Origin: Methylibium petroleiphilum PM1
GTDB lineage: Bacteria; Pseudomonadota; Gammaproteobacteria; Burkholderiales; Burkholderiaceae_C
Length of the DNA: 64,000 nt
Direction: 5' to 3'
NCBI RefSeq assembly: GCF_000015725.1
Contig: NC_008825.1
Span: 682,001 to 746,000 of the forward strand
Shown here: positions 1-11,276 of the stretch, piece after piece
Numbering within the stretch: position 1 is the first letter of the stretch
Layout: each line of letters opens with the position of its first letter
Notes under the pieces: generated by a model
What the model was told of the DNA's origin: nothing
Seen by the model: the letters and a program-made list of their open reading frames with translations, nothing else
Database searches by the model: none
Program-made: the position numbers and the translations under genes

Positions 1-1
1 A

Positions 2-370
<369 letters not shown>

Positions 371-377
371 ACACTTC

Positions 378-1346
378 ATGAGTGCATTGACCGGGCTGCT
401 CTATGGCGCCCTCGTGGTTTACCTGGGCGGCTGGTATCTCGGCTCCTGGAGCGGCAACTTCTCGCTGCTGCTCTTCATCCTGACGCTGGCGACCTTCGGC
501 TACTGGCTGGCCGAGCGCCTGCACTTCCTGCCGCGACGCGTGGCGGCAGCCTCGGCACTGGAGGCGCAGGACGCGCAGCGGCGCAGCGAACTGCAGCGCC
601 AGGGCATCCAGCAGGTCGATGGCAACGTGGCCGTGGCGCGGGAGCGCGTGTTGGCCCAGCCGTGGTGGCTGGACTGGACCGCGGGCCTGTTCCCGGTGAT
701 CCTGGCGGTCTTCCTGCTGCGCTCCTTCCTGTTCGAACCGTTCAAGATTCCGTCAGGCTCCATGATCCCCACGCTGGCGATCGGCGATCTCATCCTCGTG
801 AACAAGTTCCACTATGGGGTGAGGCTGCCGGTGATCAACAAGAAGATCCTCGCCAACAATGAGCCCCAGCGTGGCGACGTGATGGTGTTTCGCTATCCGG
901 TCGAGCCAGGTGTCGACTACATCAAGCGCGTGGTCGGTCTGCCGGGTGATGAAGTGGCCTACCTGAACAAGAAGCTCTCGATCAATGGTCAGCCGGTGGA
1001 AACACGGCCGCTGCCGGATTTCTATGACGAGGACTCGCTGCGCTATGCCCAGCAGGCAAGTGAAAAGCTCGGCGCCGTCGAGCACCGCATCCTGACCGAC
1101 AAGGACCGTCCCGGCTTCGTGATCCCGATGCCCCAGTTCCAGAACTTCCGCGACAACTGCCGCTACAACGCCGAAGGCGTGGTGTGCACCGTGCCCCCGG
1201 GCCACTACTTCATGATGGGCGACAACCGGGACAATTCGCAGGATTCGCGCTACTGGGGCTTCGTGCCCAACGAGAACATCGTCGGCAAGGCCTTCTTTGT
1301 CTGGATGAATTTCGGTAACCTCAGGCGAATCGGCTCCTTCCATTGA
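378..1346 (+). CDS. lepB: Signal peptidase I
   Basis: Inner-membrane leader peptidase that cleaves signal peptides from Sec- and Tat-exported proteins. The 322-residue product has two N-terminal hydrophobic segments (about 3-22 and 26-45) and a third near 103-120, followed by the periplasmic Ser/Lys domain. The nucleophile is Ser128 in PSGSMIPTL and the general base is Lys183 in YIKRVVGLPGDEV; the later box GDNRDNSQDSRYWG is also present. It lies 7 bases after lepA and ends just before a DUF4845 gene, the usual Burkholderiales order. Length and motifs are normal for a functional enzyme. Confidence 0.97.
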   Translation: MSALTGLLYGALVVYLGGWYLGSWSGNFSLLLFILTLATFGYWLAERLHFLPRRVAAASALEAQDAQRRSELQRQGIQQVDGNVAVARERVLAQPWWLDWTAGLFPVILAVFLLRSFLFEPFKIPSGSMIPTLAIGDLILVNKFHYGVRLPVINKKILANNEPQRGDVMVFRYPVEPGVDYIKRVVGLPGDEVAYLNKKLSINGQPVETRPLPDFYDEDSLRYAQQASEKLGAVEHRILTDKDRPGFVIPMPQFQNFRDNCRYNAEGVVCTVPPGHYFMMGDNRDNSQDSRYWGFVPNENIVGKAFFVWMNFGNLRRIGSFH

Positions 1347-1372
1347 GCCGGCGCTTCACCAGGAGAACAACG

Positions 1373-1762
1373 ATGGCCTTCGCAGCGTCGGCAACATCGG
1401 GTGCGGTCCGCGCGCGCCCTGCCCAGAGAGGCGTCACCCTGATCGGCCTGCTGTTCTGGGCCATCATCATTGCCTGCGTCGCGTTGGTCGGCCTGAAGGT
1501 GCTGCCGACCCTCAACGAGTACTTCACCATCCAGCGCGCGGTCAACAAGGTCGCCAAGGAGGGGGGCAGCACCGTGCCGGAGATCCGGGCCGCCTTCGAC
1601 CGCCAGAAGGACATCGAATATTCGATCTCGTCCATCAGCGGCAAGGACCTCGAGATCACGAAGGAGAACGAGAAGGTCGTGGTGAAGTTCGCCTACGACA
1701 AGGAGCTCGAGCTGATCCAGCCGGTCTTCCTGCTGATCAAGTACCGGGGGCACTCGCAGTGA
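1373..1762 (+). CDS. DUF4845 domain membrane protein
   Basis: A 129-residue protein of the DUF4845 family, found between lepB and rnc in Burkholderiales; its function is unknown. It has one N-terminal membrane segment (GVTLIGLLFWAIIIACVALVG, split by the Gly at its start) preceded by a basic stretch, pilin-like in look, then a small soluble domain that is probably periplasmic. The ATG at 1373 is chosen because AGGAGA at 1361-1366 sits 6 bases upstream. A TTG at 1343 overlapping the lepB stop would add ten residues but has no ribosome binding site. Confidence 0.85.
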   Translation: MAFAASATSGAVRARPAQRGVTLIGLLFWAIIIACVALVGLKVLPTLNEYFTIQRAVNKVAKEGGSTVPEIRAAFDRQKDIEYSISSISGKDLEITKENEKVVVKFAYDKELELIQPVFLLIKYRGHSQ

Positions 1763-1811
1763 GGCCGTGCCGCGCCGCCGCCGCCAGGCGCGCGGCGCGG
1801 TCGGCGACGCC

Positions 1812-2513
1812 GTGAGCGACATCCCCGCCGCCTTCGACTCGCTGCAGGTCCGTCTCGGGCACCGCTTCGCGCAGGTCGGCCTGCTGGGCCGGGCGCTGAC
1901 CCACAAGAGCTTCGGCGCCGACAACAACGAACGGCTCGAGTTCCTCGGCGACGCGGTGTTGTCGGCCGCCATCTCGGGCCTGCTGTTCGAGCATTTCGGC
2001 CAGTCCGGCGAGGGCGACCTGACCCGGGTGCGTGCCCACCTGGTGCGCGAGGAGATGCTGCACCGCCTGGCGCTGGATCTCGGCCTGCCGGCCCTGCTGC
2101 GCCTGAGCGAGGGCGAGGCGCGCAGCGGCGGCGCCCGGCGTCCGTCGATCCTGGCCGACGCGGTGGAGGCCTTGATCGCCGCGGTCTACCTCGACGGCGG
2201 CTTCGCGTCGGCGCAGGCCCTGGTCGAGCGCCTCTTCACGCCGCTGGTCGCCAGCACCGCGGCCGAAGCCTGGACGCGCGACCCCAAGACCGAATTGCAG
2301 GAATGGCTGCAGGCCCGCCGCCAGCCGGTGCCCGGATATCGCATCGAATCGACCCGCGGACGCCAGCATGAGCAGATGTTCACCGTGGTCTGCAGCATCC
2401 CGTCGCGTTCGCTCGAAGTTCGCGGTGAAGGGCGGTCCCGGCGTGCCGCCGAGCAGGAGGCCGCCCGTGCGGCGCTGGCTACACTGAAGCCAGACGAAAC
2501 CGAGCGCCCATGA
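1812..2513 (+). CDS. rnc: Ribonuclease III
   Basis: Double-strand-specific endoribonuclease for rRNA and mRNA processing. The catalytic domain has the signature [12 protein letters not shown] and the second acidic site in [19 protein letters not shown] dsRNA-binding domain follows from [11 protein letters not shown] to the end. The start is uncertain. A GTG at 1767 would give 248 residues, but the extra 15 are an Arg/Ala-rich stretch; the GTG at 1812 gives 233 residues, closer to family length. Neither has a clear Shine-Dalgarno. The stop overlaps the era start (ATGA), so the two are translationally coupled. Confidence 0.93.
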   Translation: MSDIPAAFDSLQVRLGHRFAQVGLLGRALTHKSFGADNNERLEFLGDAVLSAAISGLLFEHFGQSGEGDLTRVRAHLVREEMLHRLALDLGLPALLRLSEGEARSGGARRPSILADAVEALIAAVYLDGGFASAQALVERLFTPLVASTAAEAWTRDPKTELQEWLQARRQPVPGYRIESTRGRQHEQMFTVVCSIPSRSLEVRGEGRSRRAAEQEAARAALATLKPDETERP

Positions 2514-3448
2514 ACGACAGCACCACCGCCGCCCCTGCTGCGGGCGCAGAGATGCCCGAGCAGCGCTGCGGCCTCGTGGCGATCGTCGGCCGGCCCAATG
2601 TCGGCAAGTCGACCCTGCTCAACGCCCTGGTCGGGCAGAAGGTCAGCATCACCTCACGCAAGGCGCAGACCACGCGCCACCGCATCACCGGCATCCGCAG
2701 CGCCGACGCGGCGCAGTTCGTGTTCGTCGACACCCCCGGCTTCCAGACCCGCCACACCGTCAAGGGCGCCGGTGCGCTGAACCGCAACCTGAACAAGACC
2801 GTCCAGTCGGTGATGGGCGACGTGGACGTGGTGCTGTTCGTCGTCGAGGCCGGCCGCTTCGGGCTCGACGATGCCAAGGTGCTATCGCTCGTGCCGCCGG
2901 GCAAGCCGACGCTGCTGGTCGCGAACAAGCTCGACCTGGTGCGCCGTCGCGCCGAACTCGCGCCCTGGCTCAAGAGCATGCAGGAGCGCCATCCGTTCGC
3001 CGAGTTCGTGCCGCTGGCGGCCACCAGCCCCGACGACGTGCGGCGCCTGCTCCAGATCGTCCAACCCTACCTGCCCGAGCAGCCGTGGTTCTACGACGAG
3101 GAGGCCCTGACCGATCGCAGCGAGCGCTTCCTCGCCAGCGAGATCATCCGCGAGAAGCTGTTCCGGCTGACCGGGGACGAGCTTCCCTACACGTCGACCG
3201 TGGTGATCGACGAGTTCAAGGAAGAGGGCGCGCTGCGCCGTATCGCCGCCACCATCATCGTCGAGCGCGAGGCCCACAAGGGCATGGTCATCGGCGACAA
3301 GGGGGAGCGCCTGAAGCGCATCGGCACTGATGCGCGCGTCGAGCTCGAGCGCCTGATGGACGGCAAGGTCTTCCTCGAGATCTGGGTCAAGGTGCGTTCC
3401 GGCTGGGCCGACGACGAGGCCCGCCTCAAGAGCTACGGCTACGAGTGA
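2510..3448 (+). CDS. era: GTPase Era
   Basis: Essential Ras-like GTPase that binds the 3' end of 16S rRNA during 30S maturation. The 312-residue product has the P-loop GRPNVGKS, the G3 motif DTPGFQ and the G4 motif NKLD in the N-terminal half. A KH RNA-binding domain ([16 protein letters not shown] and onward) follows in the C-terminal third. It overlaps rnc by 4 bases at the start and recO by 4 bases at the end, giving a tightly coupled rnc-era-recO block. Confidence 0.97.
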   Translation: MNDSTTAAPAAGAEMPEQRCGLVAIVGRPNVGKSTLLNALVGQKVSITSRKAQTTRHRITGIRSADAAQFVFVDTPGFQTRHTVKGAGALNRNLNKTVQSVMGDVDVVLFVVEAGRFGLDDAKVLSLVPPGKPTLLVANKLDLVRRRAELAPWLKSMQERHPFAEFVPLAATSPDDVRRLLQIVQPYLPEQPWFYDEEALTDRSERFLASEIIREKLFRLTGDELPYTSTVVIDEFKEEGALRRIAATIIVEREAHKGMVIGDKGERLKRIGTDARVELERLMDGKVFLEIWVKVRSGWADDEARLKSYGYE

Positions 3449-4269
3449 GAGCCGCCGCGTCGCGCGTCGCCGGCGCCACCCCGCAGGCTGCCCGTGGCGG
3501 CCGTGCTGCGGCCCCGGCGCTGCAGCCGGCCTACCTGCTGCACCGCTACGACTGGAGCGAATCCAGCCTGATCCTCGACCTGTTCACCCGCGAGCACGGC
3601 CGCGTGGCGGTCGCGGCCAAGGGAGCGAAGCGGCCCTACTCCCAGCTGCGCGCGGTGCTGCTGCCGTTCCAGCGGTTGCAGGTGGCCTATGGTGTGCGGC
3701 GCCCTCGGGAGGGCGACGGCGGCGAGGTGCAGCCGCTGAAGACCGCCGAATGGGCCGGCGGCCCGGCGATGCTCGGCGGCGCGGCGCTGCTGACCGGCTT
3801 CTACCTCAACGAACTGTTGATGAAGCTGCTGGCCCGACAGGACCCGCACCCGGCCCTGTTCGACGCCTATGCGCACACGTTGCCGGCGCTGGGGGCGAGC
3901 GACGATGCGCGGGTCGCGGCGGCGCTGCGCGGCTTCGAGCTGGTGCTGCTGCGCGAGATCGGCCTGCTGCCCGAACTCGGCCGCGTCACGCTGACTCAGC
4001 AGCCGCTGGGCGGCGGCGTTCGGCATGCGCTGAAGGCCGAGTCCGGCCTGGTGGCCGCAGCCGCGGGCGAGGTGGGCCTGGCGGCGGACGACTGGCGGGC
4101 CCTGCAGGCCGCGCTCGATGCCGACGATCTGGCGGCGCTGCAGCGCGCCTGCCTGCCGGTGCTGGCCGACCTCAAGCCGATGCTGCGCAACCTGCTTCAC
4201 TATCATCTGGCCACGCCGGTGCTGCGCACGCGGCAGTTGATGATGGACCTGCAGAACCTCGACCGCTGA
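3445..4269 (+). CDS. recO: DNA repair protein RecO
   Basis: RecO of the RecFOR pathway, which anneals single strands and helps load RecA at gaps. After about 25 low-complexity Ala/Arg residues comes the OB-fold ([19 protein letters not shown], then [14 protein letters not shown]), then a helical C-terminal domain. The GTG start at 3445 overlaps the era stop. A later start would trim the Ala/Arg leader, but I see no better ribosome site. 274 residues is slightly long for the family because of this leader. Confidence 0.92.
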   Translation: MRAAASRVAGATPQAARGGRAAAPALQPAYLLHRYDWSESSLILDLFTREHGRVAVAAKGAKRPYSQLRAVLLPFQRLQVAYGVRRPREGDGGEVQPLKTAEWAGGPAMLGGAALLTGFYLNELLMKLLARQDPHPALFDAYAHTLPALGASDDARVAAALRGFELVLLREIGLLPELGRVTLTQQPLGGGVRHALKAESGLVAAAAGEVGLAADDWRALQAALDADDLAALQRACLPVLADLKPMLRNLLHYHLATPVLRTRQLMMDLQNLDR

Positions 4270-4284
4270 CGAGCTGACGTTTCG

Positions 4285-5082
<798 letters not shown>

Positions 5083-5089
5083 CCCCGGC

Positions 5090-5488
5090 ATGATCTTCGG
5101 GATCGGCACCGACATCTGCGACATCCGTCGCCTGCGCGCGACCTATGCACGTCGCGGCGAGCGCTTTGCGGAGAAGGTGCTGGGCCCGCAGGAGCTCGAG
5201 GTGTTCCGCTACCGCCTGGCCAAGGTGGAGGCGCGGGGCCTCAGCTACCTGGCCACGCGCTTCTCGGCCAAGGAGGCCTTCTCGAAGGCGATCGGCACCG
5301 GCATGCGCACGCCGATGAGCTGGCGTGCCTGCCAGATCCTCAACGCGCGCAGCGGCAAGCCGGAGATCCGCCTGCACGGACCGCTGGCCGCCTGGTTCGA
5401 GGCACAGGGCCTGCGCGCCCACGTCAGCGTCACCGACGAAACCGACTACGCGGCGAGCTTCGTCGTGGTCGAGACCCAGGAAACCTAG
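5090..5488 (+). CDS. acpS: Holo-[acyl-carrier-protein] synthase
   Basis: Transfers the 4'-phosphopantetheine arm of CoA to a serine of acyl carrier protein, activating it for fatty acid synthesis. The 132-residue product is typical in length. It starts with [13 protein letters not shown], carrying the Mg-binding Asp, and later has [15 protein letters not shown], carrying the Mg-binding Glu. It lies between pdxJ and nagZ, and the nagZ ATG follows its TAG stop with no gap. Confidence 0.96.
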   Translation: MIFGIGTDICDIRRLRATYARRGERFAEKVLGPQELEVFRYRLAKVEARGLSYLATRFSAKEAFSKAIGTGMRTPMSWRACQILNARSGKPEIRLHGPLAAWFEAQGLRAHVSVTDETDYAASFVVVETQET

Positions 5489-6532
5489 ATGAACCACGCC
5501 CCCATCGTCCTCGACATCGCGGGGACCGCGCTCGATGCCAACGACCGGCGCCGCCTGCGTCACCCGCTGGTCGGCGGGCTGATCCTGTTCGCCCGCAACT
5601 GGCAGCACCGCGCCCAGCTGACCTCGCTCACCGCGGAGATCAAGGCGCTGCGCCCCGACGTGCTGGTGTGCGTCGACCATGAAGGCGGGCGCGTGCAGCG
5701 CTTCCGCAGCGACGGCTTCACCCACCTGCCGCCGATGCGGGCGCTGGGCGAACGCTGGATGCAGGATGCACTGGCCGCCACCGATGCCGCCACCGCCTGC
5801 GGCTACGTGCTGGCCGCCGAACTGCGTGCCTGTGGCGTCGATTTCAGCTTCGCGCCGGTGCTCGACCTCGACCACGGGCCGAGCGGCGTGATCGGCGACC
5901 GTGCCTTCCACCGCGATCCGCGCGTGGCCACGCTGCTGGCCAAGAGCCTGATGCACGGCCTGCTGCTGGCCGGCATGGCGAGCTGCGGCAAGCATTTCCC
6001 GGGGCACGGCTACGTGGCCGCCGATTCGCACACCGAGGTACCGGTCGATCGCCGCACGCTGCGCCAGATCCTCGGCGACGATGCCCGGCCCTACGAGTGG
6101 CTCTCCACCTCGCTCCCCAGCGTGATGCCGGCGCACGTGATCTACCCGAAGGTCGATGCGCGGCCCGCCGGCTTCTCGCCGCGCTGGCTGCAGGACATCC
6201 TGCGCGGCCGGCTCGGCTTCACCGGCGCGATCTTCAGCGACGACCTCAGTATGCAGGGCGCGACCGTCGCCGGCACGCCTACCGAGGCCGGCATCGCCGC
6301 GCTGAACGCCGGCTGCGACCTGGTGCTGCTGTGCAACCAGTCTCTCGACGGCGGCGCACCGCTCGATGCGCTGATCGACGGGTTGGAGACGGCGCTCGAG
6401 CGTGGCCGCTGGCAGGCCAGCGCCGACAGCGAGGCGCGCCGCCTCGACCTGCTGCCGCAGGCGGCGCCGTTGCCCTGGGACGAGCTGATGCACCACGCGC
6501 CCTACCAGCGCGCGCTCGACCAACTGCCCTGA
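5489..6532 (+). CDS. nagZ: Beta-N-acetylhexosaminidase (NagZ, GH3)
   Basis: Cytoplasmic glycoside hydrolase family 3 enzyme that removes GlcNAc from 1,6-anhydro-muropeptides in cell-wall recycling. The 347-residue single-domain product has no signal peptide. It contains the substrate-binding CVDHEGGRVQRF, the catalytic-loop motif KHFPGHG, and the nucleophile Asp in SDDLSMQGA. It is the last gene of the plus-strand operon that begins before lepA. Convergent rne follows after about 90 bases. Confidence 0.96.
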   Translation: MNHAPIVLDIAGTALDANDRRRLRHPLVGGLILFARNWQHRAQLTSLTAEIKALRPDVLVCVDHEGGRVQRFRSDGFTHLPPMRALGERWMQDALAATDAATACGYVLAAELRACGVDFSFAPVLDLDHGPSGVIGDRAFHRDPRVATLLAKSLMHGLLLAGMASCGKHFPGHGYVAADSHTEVPVDRRTLRQILGDDARPYEWLSTSLPSVMPAHVIYPKVDARPAGFSPRWLQDILRGRLGFTGAIFSDDLSMQGATVAGTPTEAGIAALNAGCDLVLLCNQSLDGGAPLDALIDGLETALERGRWQASADSEARRLDLLPQAAPLPWDELMHHAPYQRALDQLP

Positions 6533-6563
6533 GGGGATGCCGTGCCGCCGGTACCGCGGCCCA

Positions 6564-6602
6564 TGAAAAAACGCCCCCGGGCCGCGAAGACTCGGGGGCG
6601 TT
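6564..6602 (-). terminator. Rho-independent terminator of rne
   Basis: The arms AACGCCCCCG (6570-6579) and CGGGGGCGTT (6593-6602) form a 10-bp perfect stem with a 13-base loop. Read on the minus strand the stem is followed by a run of six or seven T. It lies 21 bases past the rne stop. On the plus strand there is no T tail, so it mainly serves rne. Confidence 0.9.
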
Positions 6603-6623
6603 GTCCTCCGCCCTGGCGCGGGC

Positions 6624-9620
6624 TCAGCGGCCTTCGAACGGCAGCTTGATCTGCGACAGGTCCTTGCGCGTCTCCACCAGCACCAGCGGGCCGTCGTCGA
6701 TGGCAACCACCGGCTTCGGCTCGCGCGGCACATGCACCGGCTTCGGTGCATCGGCCATCGCCTGCTGCACCGCGCGAACCTTGTCCGCGTCGGAGTTCAC
6801 CCACTGCAGGCCTGCGCTGGTGGCCACCGCGGCGAGGTCGTCGATCGGCAGCGCGTAGGGCGGCAAGGCGGCGGCAGCCGCAGGCGGCGCAGCATCGGCG
6901 ACCGGTTCGATCGCGACCGGCGCGGGTGCCGGTGCGCGCGCCACCACCGGTGCAGCGACCGGCACCGAGGCGGGCGGCGTGGCCACGGGAGGCCTGGACA
7001 CCACGTCGGCCAACGCCTGCAACGCGACGTCCGCGGGCTGCGGCGGCGTGGGCGCCGCGACGGCCGGCTCTGCCGCAGCGGTGGGCTCGGCGGTCGGGGT
7101 AGCTTCCCACCAGGGCTTGACGGTGTCGGCCGCGCTGGATGACGCCGCAGCGTCGTCGCCACCGGCCACATCGCTCAGCGGCGCTGCGGCGACCGGCGCG
7201 CCGTTGTCGCCCTCGCCGCGCTCGCGGCGACCGCGGCCGCCCCGGCGCCGGCGGCGCGGCTCGCCGCCTTCGCCGGCGGTCTCGTCGTCCGGTGCGGCCT
7301 CGCCTTCGGCACGCGGCGGCAGGCTGTCTTCGTCGGTGCTCGGTGCAGCGTCGACGGCGGCGCCTTCGACCGCGCCTTCGGGCGCATCGCTGCGGGCCTC
7401 GTCACGCTCACCGCGACCGCGGCCACCGCGGCGGCGGCGGCGGCGTGCGCCTTCACCTCCCTCCGCATTTTCCGTGGCGTCGGCTGCAGCCACGCCCTCG
7501 GCAGCCAGAGGCAGTGTCAGGTCCTCGGCCGCCGATGCGGGGGCCGATTCCGGACGCGGGCCGCGGCGCGGCTCATTGCGCGGCGGGCGGTCGGCGCTCA
7601 GGCCGGCCGTCTCAGCGACAGCACCTTCCGGGCGCTCGCTGCGGCGGCCTCGGCCGTCGCGTTGTTCTCCCGCACCACCGCCACGGCGGTTGCGGTCCTC
7701 GCCCCGTTCACCGCGTTCGCCACGGGCTTCGGTGCGTTCGCCGCGCTGGCCATCGCGTCCGCCGCGGCGACCGCGGCCCCCGTCGCGCTGGCCATCGCGT
7801 CCGCCTTCACGGGCCGGCTTCGCCGGCTGTGCGGCAGGCGCGCTGACCGCGGGTGCGGCGGCCGGCGGCACGTCGCCGCCGAAGAGTTTCTTCAACCAGC
7901 CGAAGAACCCACCGCCGCCCGCGTCGCGGCTGGCAGGCACCGGTGCCGCCACGACCGGCGGCGCTGCGGCCACCGGCGCCTTGGCCACCGGTTCCGGTTT
8001 CGGCGCGGCCACCGGGGCGGGCAGATCAGGCAGCACGCCTTTGATCACCGGTTCCTGCTTGGCCTTGGCCTTCTCGCGCCGGGTGATGCCGACCTCGTCG
8101 TCCGGCTCCTCGATCATCGTGTAGCTGGCCTGCAGGTTCTCCAGACGGGGGTCGTCGTGACGCAGGCGCTCGAGCTTGTAGTTCGGCGTCTCGAGGTGCT
8201 TGTTGGGCACCAGCAGCACGGTGGTGCGCTGACGCAGCTCGATCTTGGTGATCTCGGTGCGCTTCTCGTTGAGCAGGAAGGACGTGACCTCCACCGGCAC
8301 CTGCACGTGCACGGCGGCGGTGTTCTCCTTCATCGACTCTTCCTGGATGATGCGCAGGATCTGCAGCGCGGAAGACTCGGTGTCGCGGATGTGGCCGGTG
8401 CCGTTGCAGCGCGGGCAGGTGATGTGGCTGCCTTCGCTGAGCGCCGGGCGCAGGCGCTGACGGCTCAGTTCGAGCAGGCCGAACTTGCTGATCGAGCTGA
8501 ACTGCACACGCGCGCGGTCGGTGCGCAGCGCGTCGCGCAGGCGGGTCTCGACCTCGCGGCGGTTCTTGCTCTCCTCCATGTCGATGAAGTCGACGACGAT
8601 CAGGCCGCCCAGGTCGCGCAGCCGCATCTGGCGCGCGATCTCGTCGGCCGCCTCGAGGTTGGTGCGCGTCGCGGTCTCCTCGATGTCGGAGCCGCGCGTC
8701 GAGCGCGCCGAGTTCACGTCGACCGATACCAGCGCCTCGGTGTGGTCGATCACGATCGCGCCGCCCGAGGGCAGGTTCACCGTGCGCGAGAACGCGGTCT
8801 CGATCTGGTGCTCGATCTGGAAGCGGCTGAACAGCGGCGCGTCATCCTTGTAGCGCTTGACCCGCGAGGCCGATTCCGGCATCACGTGGTTCATGAACTG
8901 CTGGGCCTGCTCGTAGATGTCGTCGGTGTCGATCAGGATCTCGCCGATGTCGGCGTGGAAGTAGTCCCGGATCGCACGGATCACCAGCGAGGACTCCTGG
9001 TAGATCAGGAAGGCGCCCTTGCCCGCCTTGGCCGCGCCATCGATGGCGCTCCACAGCTTGAGCATGTAGTTCAGGTCCCACTGCAGCTCGGGGGCGCTGC
9101 GCCCGATGCCGGCGGTGCGCGCGATCAGGCTCATGCCCTTGGGGTACTCGAGCTGGTCGAGGTTCTCCTTGAGCTCCTCGCGGTCCTCGCCCTCGATGCG
9201 GCGCGACACGCCGCCGCCGCGCGGGTTGTTGGGCATCAGCACCAGGTAGCGCCCGGCCAGGCTGACGAAGGTGGTCAGCGCCGCGCCCTTGTTGCCGCGC
9301 TCCTCCTTCTCGACCTGCACCAGCAGCTCGGTGCCGTTGGAGATCACGTCCTGGATCTTCGCGTCGCGGACGGTCACGCCTTCCTTGAAGAACTGCTTGG
9401 AGATCTCCTTGAACGGCAGGAAGCCGTGGCGGTCCTCGCCGTAGTCGACGAAGCAGGCCTCCAGCGACGGCTCGACGCGGGTGACGACGGCCTTGTAGAT
9501 GTTGCCCTTGCGCTGTTCGCGCCCCTCGATCTCGGTCTCGAAGTCGAGCAGTTTCTGCCCGTCGACGATCGCCAGGCGCCGTTCTTCCGATTGCGTGGCA
9601 TTGATCAGCATGCGTTTCAT
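6624..9620 (-). CDS. rne: Ribonuclease E (Rne/Rng family)
   Basis: Essential endoribonuclease that sets mRNA turnover and trims rRNA and tRNA; it also scaffolds the degradosome. The 998-residue protein starts [10 protein letters not shown], has an S1 RNA-binding domain in the first 130 residues, then the DNase-I-like catalytic core ([16 protein letters not shown]). The zinc-link CPRCNGTGH follows at about residue 405. The C-terminal half is low-complexity: repeated Arg/Gly blocks ([13 protein letters not shown] and the like) separated by Ala/Pro linkers, typical of a disordered RNA-binding scaffold. The ATG at 9620 is preceded by GAAGGAG. The open frame continues further upstream without family similarity. 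Confidence 0.96.
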   Translation of the reverse strand: MKRMLINATQSEERRLAIVDGQKLLDFETEIEGREQRKGNIYKAVVTRVEPSLEACFVDYGEDRHGFLPFKEISKQFFKEGVTVRDAKIQDVISNGTELLVQVEKEERGNKGAALTTFVSLAGRYLVLMPNNPRGGGVSRRIEGEDREELKENLDQLEYPKGMSLIARTAGIGRSAPELQWDLNYMLKLWSAIDGAAKAGKGAFLIYQESSLVIRAIRDYFHADIGEILIDTDDIYEQAQQFMNHVMPESASRVKRYKDDAPLFSRFQIEHQIETAFSRTVNLPSGGAIVIDHTEALVSVDVNSARSTRGSDIEETATRTNLEAADEIARQMRLRDLGGLIVVDFIDMEESKNRREVETRLRDALRTDRARVQFSSISKFGLLELSRQRLRPALSEGSHITCPRCNGTGHIRDTESSALQILRIIQEESMKENTAAVHVQVPVEVTSFLLNEKRTEITKIELRQRTTVLLVPNKHLETPNYKLERLRHDDPRLENLQASYTMIEEPDDEVGITRREKAKAKQEPVIKGVLPDLPAPVAAPKPEPVAKAPVAAAPPVVAAPVPASRDAGGGGFFGWLKKLFGGDVPPAAAPAVSAPAAQPAKPAREGGRDGQRDGGRGRRGGRDGQRGERTEARGERGERGEDRNRRGGGAGEQRDGRGRRSERPEGAVAETAGLSADRPPRNEPRRGPRPESAPASAAEDLTLPLAAEGVAAADATENAEGGEGARRRRRRGGRGRGERDEARSDAPEGAVEGAAVDAAPSTDEDSLPPRAEGEAAPDDETAGEGGEPRRRRRGGRGRRERGEGDNGAPVAAAPLSDVAGGDDAAASSSAADTVKPWWEATPTAEPTAAAEPAVAAPTPPQPADVALQALADVVSRPPVATPPASVPVAAPVVARAPAPAPVAIEPVADAAPPAAAAALPPYALPIDDLAAVATSAGLQWVNSDADKVRAVQQAMADAPKPVHVPREPKPVVAIDDGPLVLVETRKDLSQIKLPFEGR

Positions 9621-10214
9621 GTGCACTCCTTCGTGCGGGAGGCCAGGGGCCCGCCCGCACACGAATCCGACCAGGCCCGTCGCCGGGCACGGCCTGTCGA
9701 TGCACGAAACAGCGTGGAGGAACCGGAAGGAATCGCCCTGGACTCGACCGCTCACCACGCCCGTCAGGGCGCTGCGGCGCTCAAGCGTTGGCGCGTGCGT
9801 CCGCGTGGGTCTGGATGGGCTTGCCACGGGCCGGGCCGTGGCGTGGCGCGCTCCTTCCGCACACGCGCGGGCCGACGCGCAGCGACGGGGCTGCGGGCGA
9901 TCGGAGCGCGAAGGGGAGGGGGCGGGCCGAAGACATCCGGGACATCACGGGGCGCGGGGGGCAGCTCGCCGGTGCCTGGGGCACCTCCGGTCTGCCACCG
10001 GAAAACCTTGTTGGTTGGTTCGTACTACGCTGGCTCTGCCGCCGCCTCGCGCCGCCTGCCGCTCACCTTGGGAGCCGGCCCGGCCGCTCGACGCGGCGTT
10101 GCATCACCGAATACCTGCCGCCGATCCGGCTGCAGGGCCCACGCCACGGCGAAGTGACCGCTAAACTCAAGCAAATCAATCACTTACGGCGCACACGTGG
10201 TGCAACGCATTATA
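9621..10214 (-). promoter_or_regulatory. Long rne leader with candidate -10 TATAAT
   Basis: Nearly 580 bases separate rne from rluC and hold no convincing gene. On the minus strand a perfect TATAAT lies at 10214-10209. No good -35 is seen at 17-bp spacing; TTGCGC occurs at about 20. If it is used, rne has a leader of some 580 bases. E. coli rne also has a long leader, through which RNase E represses its own synthesis; that the same happens here is inference. The -10 would lie just inside the annotated 5' end of rluC. Confidence 0.4.
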
Positions 10215-11276
10215 GGAGGCAAAGCGGCCCCGGCGCGCAAGGCCTCGCGAGCCCCGGTGGCTGCCCCGCACCCGGTCGCCAGCCCGGCCGCGCGACCACC
10301 GCCGGCCCCCGCGGTGAGACACCTGACGGTCGGCGAAGACGGCGCCGGCCAGCGGCTCGACAACTACCTCGTCAAGACGCTCAAGGGCGTGCCGAAGACG
10401 CACGTCTACCGCATCATCCGCAGCGGCGAGGTGCGGGTGAACCGGGGCCGCGCCGCCGCCGACACGCGGCTCGCGGCCGGCGATGAACTGCGCCTGCCGC
10501 CGGTGCGGATGGCCACCCCGGCCGAGCGCGAGGCTGCGCCGCCCCGCGAGTTCCCGGTCGTTCACGAGGACGAGCACCTGCTGGTGATCGACAAGCCGGC
10601 CGGCGTGGCCGTGCACGGCGGCAGCGGCGTGAGCTTCGGCGTCATCGAGCAGCTGCGCCGGGCCCGGCCGCAGGCGAAGTTCCTGGAGTTGGTGCACCGC
10701 CTCGACCGCGAGACCTCCGGCCTGCTGCTGCTCGCCAAGAAGCGCAGCGCACTCACGCGTCTGCAGGACCAGTTCCGCGCGCGCGAGACCGGCAAGACCT
10801 ACGCCGCGCTGGTGCCCGGGGCCTGGCCGGCCCGGCACAAGGTGATCGACGCGCCGCTGCACAAGTACCTCGACGGGGCCGGCGAGCGCCGGGTGCGCGT
10901 CACCGGCGCGGACGACGAGGACGGCCAACGTTCGATCACGCTGGTGCAGGTGGCCGCCGCCTACGCCGGCTACACCCTGCTCGACGTGACCATCAAGACC
11001 GGCCGCACCCACCAGATCCGCGTGCACCTCGCGCACGCCGGCCACGCCATCGTCGGTGACGACAAATACGGCGACTTCGCGCTGAACAAGGCCTTCGCCC
11101 GCGGCGAGGCCGTGCCGGCGGTGAAGTTCGACCGCATGTTCCTGCACGCGCGGCGGCTGCGCTTCGAGCACCCCGCGAGCGGCGAGACGATCGAGCTCGA
11201 GGCCGCCCTGCCGGCAGAATGCCGGCTCCTCCTGACAGCCCTGCCGCGCGTCGCGGCCCCACCGCCCCCTCCATGA
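10197..11276 (+). CDS. rluC: 23S rRNA pseudouridine synthase, RluC type
   Basis: Makes pseudouridines in 23S rRNA (in E. coli RluC, positions 955, 2504 and 2580). It has an N-terminal S4 domain (GQRLDNYLVKTLKGVPKTHV) and the RluA-type catalytic domain with the catalytic Asp in HRLDRETSGLLLL; GRTHQIRVHLAHAGH is also present. The start is doubtful. GTG 10197 adds about 40 Ala/Pro-rich residues; GTG 10314, just before the S4 domain, would match the E. coli N-terminus better. Neither has a Shine-Dalgarno. It is divergent from rne, as in E. coli, and its stop overlaps the next ATG. Confidence 0.93.
   Translation: MVQRIIGGKAAPARKASRAPVAAPHPVASPAARPPPAPAVRHLTVGEDGAGQRLDNYLVKTLKGVPKTHVYRIIRSGEVRVNRGRAAADTRLAAGDELRLPPVRMATPAEREAAPPREFPVVHEDEHLLVIDKPAGVAVHGGSGVSFGVIEQLRRARPQAKFLELVHRLDRETSGLLLLAKKRSALTRLQDQFRARETGKTYAALVPGAWPARHKVIDAPLHKYLDGAGERRVRVTGADDEDGQRSITLVQVAAAYAGYTLLDVTIKTGRTHQIRVHLAHAGHAIVGDDKYGDFALNKAFARGEAVPAVKFDRMFLHARRLRFEHPASGETIELEAALPAECRLLLTALPRVAAPPPPP

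Noticed and set aside
1343-1372. TTG start for the DUF4845 gene
   Set aside because: ATG 1373 has AGGAGA at ideal spacing while the TTG overlapping the lepB stop has none.
7662-10157. An 831-codon plus-strand frame across rne
   Set aside because: It is antisense to the rne coding sequence and its leader, with no motif; rne itself has clear motifs.
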